From: Branchiostoma floridae
Taxonomy: Eukaryota > Chordata > Leptocardii > Amphioxiformes > Branchiostomatidae
Direction of reading: 5' to 3'
Assembly (NCBI RefSeq): GCF_000003815.2
Contig: NC_049979.1
Span: forward strand, 15,164,688 to 15,226,687
DNA: 62,000 bases
Part shown: piece by piece, positions 46,701-58,700 of the stretch
Position numbering within the stretch: position 1 is the first letter of the stretch
How the letters are laid out: each line of letters opens with the position of its first letter
Position numbers and translations under genes: made by a program
The notes under the pieces: model-generated
The model's input: the letters and a program-made list of their open reading frames with translations, nothing else
Told to the model about the DNA's origin: nothing
Database searches by the model: none

Positions 46701-49700
46701 CTTTGAAATTCCAACTTGAAGGTTTCATATTGTCTGCAACCCAGGTCCTGACATATATATCCAAACACTTGTGCTTAAATTTTGACATAACAATTGATGA
46801 ATAAGCATTACTTTTTTACATATTGTACCTGTTAGTACTAAGTGTTTTCTATCAAAGATCCCCATAAATGTGCGTACCTGAGCACTCTGTACATCCTTGC
46901 CATAGTCCTCACTGCAAACAAGTGGCATCTTCTCTCTCATCCATGACTCTGCCTCATTCCCATCTGTGTAATACTACATGTATGGAGGAAATATGGTACA
47001 ATCATCACAAAAACATATAGGGAACTTGTACATGACATTATATAATTATTACTACCTACAATCTTTTATTTGTACATGCAACTGTTGCTTCTGTCAAAAC
47101 ATCATAAATACTGACAACCTGCCCTCTAACACATTTGTACAAAAAGTTATTAAAAAAAACACTGCAACTCAGCAATTAATCTGTATACAACAATCAACAG
47201 ACTCTACAAGAAATCAACCTCTTTTAAGGAGGTAATAGAATTTTCATGGCTCTGGCAACTGACAAGGAAGCAGTATGCCATACAAGATTGGAGGTTGATA
47301 GTATGATAAGATCGTAATCGGATACCTGATGTGCCAGGACGGCCTGCTCCAGCCGGATACGTCTGGACACTGCCAGGTCCTTGAGCCGGTCCCACTTCTC
47401 CTGTAGTCCCTTCACCTTGATGCCGATCTCCCGGCAGTGGGGGTGTTTGGAGTCACACAGGGCCTGGCCTCGCTCACACACAGCCTCCAACTGGGGGTGG
47501 CGAGCTGCCATCTCAGCCTCAAGAGCCTGGGGAGAGGGATGTAAGGGTTGAAGATAATTTACAATTGGGATTAGAACTTAATAGATCAAATTCTACAAAT
47601 TCTACATTTGGTCTAAAAATACATTAGGCTTATAAAAATGTAAATATGAAGGCCTAGATCTTCTATCATTTCATTAATTTTCTAGTAAATTTAAATATCT
47701 TGGGATAGCCCATTTGTCACTTTTCTTGGAAAGGGTTCAACATTATGGACATATATACAGTATCAGGTGTTTTCAAATGTTTCAAGTGCATCACTATATA
47801 CTTGTATATCCCTCGACTTTGGAACGTAAGGGTTAGCAGCTGACATACAAAAGAAAGGTCTCTCAAGAGGCAGAGAGAAAAGCTGACATCTTAATGTTCA
47901 AAATGACCAACCTTGTGTTTCTGTTGCTGGCTGAGCACACTGTGCAGATCCTTGCCTGTCACCACAGACTTGGCGATGCGCTGTTTCTCCATGACCCACC
48001 CCTCCTCCTCCTCTGTGTCTCTCAGGAACTCATAGTGGTTCAGTCCGTCCTCCAGCTTGGATCTTCTGATGCCACTCCTGGTCTTCAGCCTGGCAGCAGA
48101 TAGGTGTTAGCACAATAAAGATGCTTAAATCTTGGACACATGTTAGCCCAGGAGCCTATTCATGCTCAAATAAAAGTGACAACCTCAGTATCAGTACACT
48201 AAGTCTGTTTTTGTAACATGTGAATATTACTTTTACTTCCTCAGCAGGTATAAACTACTACATGTAAGGAGGGTCTTTTGACAATTCAACAAACTGTGTT
48301 CCACACCTGTCATAATTGGCACTGACATCTTCCAGCTTCTTCTGGATGGTGGCACTTTCTGCGTGCTGACTGCCGATGAAGCCGTTGCCCTTGACATTGA
48401 CCCTGTCCACCCGCTGCCCGAGGGACTTGACGTGAGCCTCCATCAGCTGGTGCTTCTGCAGCAGGTCCTCCACACCAAACAGGTGTTTCCCATAGTCCTC
48501 CGACTGTACCTGGCCCTGTGTGGGTAGTGATTATATCAATCTGGTTTACTACCACAGTCTACCACACGCTCCTCAACAAAAAGGTATGTAAATGTTTAGA
48601 AGCTTTACAAATTGCAGAATTTATTTCTATGTTCAATCATAATGGTGGAGTAGAAGCTTGATAACATTGGCAATAATGCAGATGTGCATGTACATGCAAT
48701 CCTTACCTCAATCTCCTTGATCTCTGCATTGATGCTCTCCATCTCCCTGAACATGTCCATCAGGTCCTTAAAGTTGGCCAGTGTCTGGCCCCGTCTCTCC
48801 ACCAGCTGTAGCAGCTGTGACCATTTCTGTACAATCGTGTCTTCTCTGGAGGGGAGAGAGCAGAGACAAGAGGAAAGTTGGGACAATATGATATTTGGCA
48901 CATTCTATAAGAATGCATTTTAAAGGAGACAGGACAAACTACATAGTACATCCCATACAAAATTCATGCATGGACTTATAATTATTGGTTATGGTGATGA
49001 CAACTAAATGTTGTCAATGTCTTAAATCTACTAAGTACAATAATCATGGATGCCATGACAGATGCCATGCTTCAGACAGACCTTCCTTTGACCTCTTCCT
49101 TCCTATGATAGTTTTCTTTCCACAGTTCATTAGCCATCTGAGACAGCATGGTGAATCTTTCTTTCTGTGAAGAGAAACAACTACATAATAAGAAGTTTGT
49201 TATGATTTTTATGTACACATTTATGTAATTGGTTATGTATGTGCATGTTTTCTTTTATGGGCCTTAAACTAATGCCTGAAATGAAGCAAGAATAATGGCT
49301 GAAAGCCTGAAACTACTGGGCACTGTGCTTCTTATGCAAGTCCTTTCAAAGCTTCCTGACTTCCTGAATCTTTCAAAAGATCCAATCAATACAATACAGA
49401 TCAGATATGAAATCCCTGATTGGTAGAAACAATAAACTGCATCTTCTCACCCTGGGTAGAAGATCTGCACTTATGGCTTCATGTTTCTTGATGGCTGCCT
49501 CCACCGATGCTGAGTCCTTCACTACAAAGTACCGCTCATCCAGAACACGGTCCATGTCCTTCACATAGGTCTCTCTCAACAATGCCTGCAAGAGGAATCC
49601 TTTTTAAGAGGTGCCAAAAACGAGTACAAGTAAAGGAAATAATGAGATTAATGAGAATTTGACTAGTTGACAGATGCCGGTGAAATTACAACTCTTACCT

Positions 49701-52700
49701 TTCTTTCAAACTTCCCTGCAAGCTGTTGTAGTCTCTCTTGTCTGAGAAAAAAATTGAAAAGAAACAATATGGTAAGGTTTTTCATGAAATTGTTTTATTA
49801 TTGTGGCTACTTCTTCATTTCTGAAAGAATACAAACTACAATCAGTATCTGTTACATTTGCAGATCTTAACAGCCATATACCTGAATGTACAGCAAACCA
49901 TGCATGCAGATGTATGCAACTGTGAGAAATACTTTTATGAAGATTTGCAGGAATGAATTCTAAATAAATTGAGTGTCGTTACCTGCTGGTTTCCTCACGC
50001 AGTGCAATCTCCCGGGCATGTTCCGATGACTCTAGCTGCTGCCACGCCTGGTGTCAGAAAAAACAATTTTCATCACTGTACCAAATACAGAAGTAAGGCC
50101 TCGGAGAAAATGACAATTATACAATCATATATAGCATTACAACTTACTGACATCAATTTGTTAGATTTCTAGTCTAATCATCTTGTACTTACTCTTTCCA
50201 CATCATTTAGCATCCTGCCCTCTGGTGGAACGTATGGTCTCTGGTTGTTTGCTCTCAACTTTGTCTGGATGTCAAAGAACTGGGCTTCTATCAGGCCTCT
50301 CTCATTGTACCTTTGATAATATATATCAAGCATAAAAATGTTAAGACTTATGAGTAGTCATACATCAAAGAAACATGCTGAAACCAGTATGAAATTTAAA
50401 TCAAATAACATTTAGCTTCATACAGTACCATGAGCTAAAAGGAATCTCAACAATGCCGACAAAGTAACGGAAATATAGAAAAAAATCATAGATGTTGTTA
50501 CACTAATTTATAGCTTTAAAAGTCTAAGGTACAAAGAAAGTAAAAGCACTGTTTTCTTCTGTGACTTACTTCGGTGGTTTCTCAATAGTCCTGTACTGTT
50601 TAAACTTGGTGGTTTCCCTCTGCACCCCCTCCAGTGTGTTGGGGAACTGTCTGCTGTCCAGCTGCTCCTGTTTCTCACTGATCCACTCTAACAAAGCCTC
50701 CACCATGCGCTCATAGTCTGTCTTCATACGGTCAATCTCAATCTGGAAGTCCATGATCTGAAATCATACCATAGAGAATCAATTTAGCTTCCTTGGCATC
50801 AGGTATGATGGGTGACAGCTATAACAGGCATGTATGTCTGGTCTATAGACCAGCATCCATGGTGTGAAATGCTGTCCTGTCCTTGGTGCTGAACAGTGGT
50901 TATAGTTAAATCCTGAGGATTTATAATATTCTAATAAAATCATAAGATAAAAATCTTGTATTGTATGAAAAGTTGATACACAGTGGTTATATGACCCATA
51001 CCTAGTAAACAAGACATCCATTTACCTGTAATGTCAGTTTTCTACCTGTAAGTTACAGGTTCAAAAGTTCATGCTCTGGATGTTGCATGCCAACAGCATA
51101 ACTGTACTCATCAGGAGTCAGAGACCCAACATCATTTAAACATAGAGGTGACTTATTACCTACTGAATGGACTGTGAAATTAAGAAACCAAAAAATCTGT
51201 GAGTTGACTGGGAGCAAAAGCAAAATGTGTGAAAGCCATATGGTGTTGAATCATTGTGTTCAAAAGATGGTAATACAGCTGTCGCACTAAAATTGTCATT
51301 CAAGGGAGAACTGCGCAGAAATTGATTTTTAAGAACATTTCCAAAGCCAGCAAGATCAGCACTTACAAAAATGACCAACATCTATCAAGTCTAGAGGTCA
51401 TTTCCCATCCATTACTCTCCCATGTTAATGCCACATTAATGTCTGTTGGTCAACAACCCATCAAAGCCAGCCGTGATGGCTACTGCATTTAGCTGACCTA
51501 CATTCTATCTGAGGATATCTGATGGATGGGCTACAAGGAGGTGGGATGGACAGAAGAAGCTTCAGGTCAAACAGAACTGGGTCACAAGTATTCTTTCTTG
51601 GTACATGTACAAATGGCTTTAAGCCATTTCAAAGGACGTGTACATGTATTCCCTTTCTCTTCTTCAAAGCTCAGTGGAATGAACATGGCAGACCTGGGCA
51701 TCAACATGAATCTGCACTTTGTACTTTATACAAACTAGATGGAGATAATAAGAAGACAAGCCTGATTCATTTGTCATAATGTCTGAAAGGTCAGTTACAT
51801 GTATTCATAAAACAAGAACGTGCACCATCATTCATCAAGCACCCTTTGCATCATCAGGATTAAAGGCAGTAACAAGCTTTTATTGGTGATGATCTTTTAT
51901 GCCACACAATCAAAGACATGCTTTAACATATCTTGAATGGTTTTCAAAGCCTGAATCAAACATTTCACATTTGTGAACTCAATACAAAACAAACAGTTCA
52001 TGCTTTGTTAGAACTTTATGAAATGAAATCTTAATACATGTTCCTAATGCTGTGACTTTGTCTCATATAACTTTATCAAGTCTGTACACATTTTGCCAAG
52101 TCTTTTTCAAAATGCCAGGATAGCTTTGAATCAGACTGAAAGGCAAATTTTACAAGTAAGGCAACACAAATGACAATGTGCAAATTTCTTGAAGACTGAA
52201 CAACAGAAATCCTCCTGACAATATCATTACATGGTCTGTGCCCTCTAAAAAGATTCTACATACTAGTGGCTTCAGATAGTACTGTGTAACGATAAGGTGG
52301 ACTCCATTTAACTATCATTTCAAAATGTGCACAGGAAATTGCCTTGGCTGGATTTAATCTAGAGAGGGGCTGTGATATTACATATTGTTCTGGTAAAATG
52401 ATGGAGTTGGTTGCAAAACTCATTTTGATAATCTGTGTGGAGTGTACAGATTGAAATTCTCCAATCTCAGCTCAACGTCATATAATGGCAGTATCAAAGT
52501 AAGTTTTGATAATCATGGTCTTTCTTACTGCAGAGGTATGGATTATATTCTAGTCAATACTAAAATATGAGAGAATTTCTGTAAGTTTTTGTAGATATTT
52601 GACAGGAATGTCCTGTGACTCATACTTAATGTTGGCAGTGTTGTCAACTATGAAACCTACCAGAAGATACACATGCAATCTACGGCAGTAAAGTGAAGTC

Positions 52701-55700
52701 ATTACAGGACTATTAATACTAGTGCTTTTACCGTAAACACCTGCCTAGCCACACTGCAGGATAGGGTCAATTACAACTTTCATGTCAATATCAACCTGAC
52801 AAGCTGAATATCTCATAACTGGTACACCACCTAACTAGTTTATAATAGACCACAGTTCATCATCATTACAAAGACAAATGACCATGAATGTGAGTGAATA
52901 TTTTCAGTACAAGGCCAGTTGTGAAATTAGGCTCGTTGAGGTTGATTACATGGATGGCACATCATCACTCAAACGGCTATGCTCTTTATATTCTGCTGTC
53001 TACCATATACATTGAATGGCTTTTTCTATATCAGATCTGATGCAATATTATAAGTGCAATGTAAATTACTTTGACCCCTCCCTTAGAGGGCAGCCTTCCT
53101 CGACACTTTAATCACATGCCTCTGGTCAAATATAACAGGTATTTGTTTCATACATGTAGCTTCTGCGAATTGCTGGTGAACAAGGAAGACAAAAAACATT
53201 TGCAGCATGAATTTTGACCATAATTTTCTATGAGAATCATGTAAACTTTTATATTTGTTTTTGATGAGAATAGCCTCGAACTGTATATCTACATTTCAGC
53301 ATGTCATAAATAATGTTTGAGACATCAATGAATAATGTCTACATGTGACATTGACGGATGCTGTTACCAACAAACTATTGATTGATACTGATTTTAATGA
53401 GAGAAAGCCACATACATAATCACACTGATTATAGAGATCAACATCTCAATGTGCCAGGTCTGTACCAGTGTTTCTACTGCCCTTTGATCTGCAGATCCTT
53501 ACCTCCAAAATTAAGTTGCACCTTTGAACATTTCTTGCTCCAGTAAAGGAGTTTGTGTTCACCTATGTTTGCTGATGTATATGCTTATGGATAGGATACT
53601 TTGGGTAAGTTGTGGATTGTCTTATTGCAGGGTTTTGAAGAAAGAAGTTACTGAAATTGGGGAAAGACTTTGAATTACAATTTGTATGGAATACCCCCAA
53701 AGATGTCTTACTATGCAATGCAAGATATGGTAAATTTCAACCCATCAGATCTCAATGACATGACTATGTTCTAAAGAATCAAAGTTGACACTTACCTTAG
53801 CTATTCTCTTGCTCCCTGTCTGTTCACTCTTCATTTTGGCAAAGTAGTGGTAATATGCAGCCACATATGTCATGATGGACTTCTCATCTGGCTTGGCAAT
53901 GTCTACATCTGCAAGGAAACACAGGCCAATCAGTCAACAAAACAATGTCAGCTGTTACACAGTTTGTGACATACACTTTGTGAAAATACAGTTGTACTAA
54001 AAAAACATATAAAATTCTGTTGTACCGAATGAGTGTGTCTGCCAGTCTGCACTCAGAATTGAATATGTTGCTTGAACAGCCACTGAATTGCCATTATAAT
54101 TTCACTATTTTATAACCATTCATTATAAACAGATACTGTTACATGATAAACTGCTTAGAGCTATGAGTTTGACTATGCTTCCAGAACATTGGCAATGTTT
54201 CTAAACATTTATTATACATATAACTCTAGATATACCAGATGGTTTAGTTTCACTACACTTCCATGGTATTGTTACAAACTCTTGAAAGTTTTATTCATGC
54301 AGACAATTTGCAGCAGGCATTGCTGTAACTTTTTATCTTTCTTAAGTTTCCAAGACACAAACAGTTGCAACCTTCAGCCAATCAAACTCTGCAAAATTAG
54401 ACTAACTAGTTGTTCTAGCTTACAGTATGTTTCCTCAAATTCCATAACTATGTGTGACATAGCTTGTTACAGAAAAGACAATACAGAAATAAATTGACAT
54501 GCAGTAGACATTTCAACATGAGAAATTACAGACAATTATATCCATTATATATATCACTCTAAAAACTGATTGAAAAACATATCAGTCATTCACACATTCT
54601 TCAAATCTTACCTTCTGCATCTAGCAGTCTTGAGATGCCCAGCCTCTCCTGGGCTACACTGAAGGCATTGTTCAGGTTGTTGATGTGCTCCGAGGGATTC
54701 AATCTGTCATAGTTGATCAAGTCTGGTCTGGTGAATAAGATAAGACAGAATCAGCTAAGCTTCATGAATAAATCCTGTATTTTTAATGTCCTACTTTGAT
54801 TGCAAATCTAAAATCAAACCAATTTAACAATTTTTAGAACCTGCACTTCAGTGCTGTTAACTTTACTGAGCCTGAAATGAAAGTTCATCAAGTTCAACAT
54901 CAATCACCACAATATACATTGAGTCTATAAGGTTTATGCTCATGCAACTATATATAAATTAGAGAGGTCATAAACAAATGCTAACAATTTTTCCTTTACT
55001 TGAATAGTTACTTTTATTAGCTGTTACTGCCAACAGAAACCCTGGCTCATTACCCCTGAGCCAGTACAGCCCACACCAGCTTGGTACCCTTTATATAACA
55101 ACTTCATAAATTTCTTCAGCACCTGCTGGTTGATGGTCATAACATTCTTCACAACACTCTCCCTGATACTGAATGGGCCCAATTTCTGGGTTCTGTCTTC
55201 CGAAACCAGAGCTAGACAGCTAGAGTTTCTAACAATTGGAATGATGCCACTGGCACTCGAGTAAATGCTGCTTTCATTATTTAACACATGTGATTGAAGA
55301 TACTTGCTTAATAGTTGCTAGAATTGCCAGAATGGAGAAAGTCATAAAACAGTTATCTTTCATTGTTACAGTTGTCTTTATTTTGTTTGCAAGTTTGGCA
55401 TTTGCAAGTTTGACAATGACTGCTGCACCATTTGTACAAAAACATGTTATTACCTCCACATCTTACCATAAGAGAAACAGGAACATGTAGAACTTTACAA
55501 GCAATGTCAAGACGTACTTCAACAATGTCATAACCCAATATATCCATTCAATCAGATCTACCCATATGATAATTTCAAACCAATTATTCCTTTTGACTAA
55601 ACATTATAATTGTATCAACTGGGAGACCATTGCGTGACAATGGCAATACATTTCCTTTTGATACACAAGACCAATAGCTAGAAACAACAACATGATATTT

Positions 55701-58700
55701 TTAATTTTTGCATTACAGCTATGTATACAAGCTAAGTGCCATTATTTTTCTCAAGCCCCCAAACATCACACCCAATTGGCCTGCTTTGAGTTTTCTAGAA
55801 CATAAAATGGCAAAAGACACATAAAAACAAGCACCTAAATTCTGGTTGCTACCCATGGGACACATCTGTGCAGTTGGAATGGTGGCATTTCCATAACATA
55901 ACAGACTGCCTGGGGCTATTACCCCACATTTATATAATTTTTTTATGTCTTTTGTAAACATTATACAGCAATGTCAATTGCTGTAAAAAACTCTCTATGT
56001 ACTGTGAGTTTATATTGAGTAAATGATGTGAAATGAAAAATCAAATTGAATAGCAAGACTTGTACATATCTCTGTTTTAAGAACAACGTGTGATTATTAC
56101 TCTACAATGTTAATAATCTGTTAAATGGGAAAAGTGCAAGTGTTCTTCTTATGTATGTTGGAGCTATGGATTTTTTTATGTCTAGTTCAACTACATCAAT
56201 AGATTTAGTAAAATGAAAGACTCCATATCATATTGTAGATGATGATGAGATAGGACTACTATGCATTTCATGTGATAGGTATCAGATATTTTCTTTTTTC
56301 AGAATGAGACAAAAACAGTATTTAGAATTTTGTGGCAAGACTAAGAAAAAGCCTTCTTACCTGTGTGCATGTATGAGGGCATTGAAGGCCAGTCCATTGC
56401 TCCAGCTTGTGGTGAAGTTGTCCACCTTACAGCTCCGGTATCTGTAAATTATGCAAATCAAGACATTTATAGATGATGAGACATTACATGGACACGTCTG
56501 TTTCAACCAAGCATTACGTGTATTACCATCCAACCATGCTATCCATGGAATCATCTGTGACTGAAAGTAGGGGAAGCATCATTTGCATGAAATCTTGCAC
56601 CTGCACCCCACAAAAAAAGAGTCAATTTTCCTGACTTAAATGTCAAAATTACAAGTAGTATAATCACACTGACATTGTGGTAGGCTGAAAAAGACAAATA
56701 TACAAGGCACTCACAAAGTTTAAACACTCTATATCCTGCTCCAGAGCAAAGAACAGAATATCATTGTTCAATGATACATTTCATTTTGATGACCCAGGAG
56801 AAAACACTTCCCTTTTGGGATTATCCATCCACAAATCACAAAGGTGCACTCCACCAGCACTGGGACTACATGTAGCACCAGGTAGCTCATTACTATTCCT
56901 GTACTGTCATTGTTAACACAATGTCACATTTTGTTCAAGACCACATTTGTCACTACTTGCCATTGCTGGGAAATTTGATTTTCCAATTGACAAATTATTC
57001 ATAAAGGGAATGAAATGACATTACTGTGTATGTAAGAGCTGTATGTTTTGATTTGATCCAGAGGTTCCTGAGGGCCTAGCCATCTTTGTGTGAATTATGT
57101 GCATTATTTTGCTTGGCTTGCTTACCCTGCAGTTTTCCTCTGGCACCAGATCAGCAGAGCTTCCTTGGCAGACCTCTTCTCATTGCTTTCTTCTTCCTGT
57201 AGACAAACATGACAAACATTTAGTTTTTTGTAATATATATAAAACAATGATTCATCTGAGGGGGAAATCGATGAGAGGTATGGGCATAGGCAACATGCAA
57301 TCTGTTTTTTTCTGCGTTTCTCTGTATACTTTTGTGTGCTTTCAGTCTAACTGAATCACATGTCACATGAGGAGATGATACAGAAAATGGAGATCCAGCA
57401 TCATGAAGACAACACAAGTGGTTGTTCCCCTAAACTTAACACAACATAAGATCAGATGACAAGACAGTGAAGAAAGTGGACTATCTTTCACTGCTCTTTT
57501 CATGATCACCCTGTATCAAGAGTTCCACTAATATCCTTTGTTCTTGCCAACAGACTAAATGCATGAGCTGACATGATTTATGTTGGAATCAATTATCGTG
57601 TTGGGTGCCTAAGCAACACTTGTAATGACACACTCATCTAGGCACATAATTGAATCAATAGCAAGTGATGATATCAGTCTTCTCAATGTTATCATCACAC
57701 CTGTAGTCTGTGATAGATAAAAACATTTAATATGTCTCCTTTGTAATATTAGAGGCCGATGGAGTATGTTTGAACAGAAAAGAGTGTAGAGTGTATATGT
57801 ATTACAAATACATATCATGTACATATCTCATTTGTTTAACTTCTTATGAGAGGTGGAGGACTAGCTCCCTGCATTCCATTATTAGAGTGGCATATATTTC
57901 CTTTCGAGTAGTGTAATGATCATTTTTGACACAACAAGCAACTTCATGTGTCAATCACACAGTTAGCTGCTTTGTGTTGTTGCTTTGATGACAACATTCT
58001 ACTCTTCTAATTGTGTTCTTCTAATTAAAATTCAATTCGTTTGCTATTTTTGAGACTGTAAAATTGCTGGAACTTTAATACCCTGGCATACGACAAGTAA
58101 CCAAAGGTACAGCCAAGTGATCTGACTAAACCAATATGCAATGTTGACCTTTAGAATAGGGCAGAGAAATCCTTACCTCGAGCTTGATGTCCTGAATCTG
58201 GAAGCGGAGGATGATGGTCCAGATCAGGCCCAGGGTAAGTCTAGGGTTGCCATCAACAATGTCTTCTGCTCCAATGCTTTCCAACTTAACCTGTGTGAAT
58301 TTCAAAATAGGTTTTGCAATGATTGCACATTGAGCAACCTGTTTGAAAATTCTTGCTCTCCAATGGCATCACTACATGCCTAATACAAATTACATATCAC
58401 ATATAGCAATACAGAATATACAGTGCCTATCTTTAGTGGAGGAGGATGTTAAGAGTAAGACAGACTTAACATGCTTCCAAAACTTTTGGAAGCCCTTATA
58501 TCAGCCAAACCTGGGCTGTTCACAGGTCAACCTCTAAGTATAATATGATTGCCTCAAATAAAATCTTACCGTCTAAAGAAGATGAGCATTTCAAACACTG
58601 CAGTGCTTTCAATCAATAGATGCCAATACAAATCAGATATTCCTGCTGATGAATCTAAATATGGACAGACAAATGACTCACTAGTAATGAAATTTTGGTT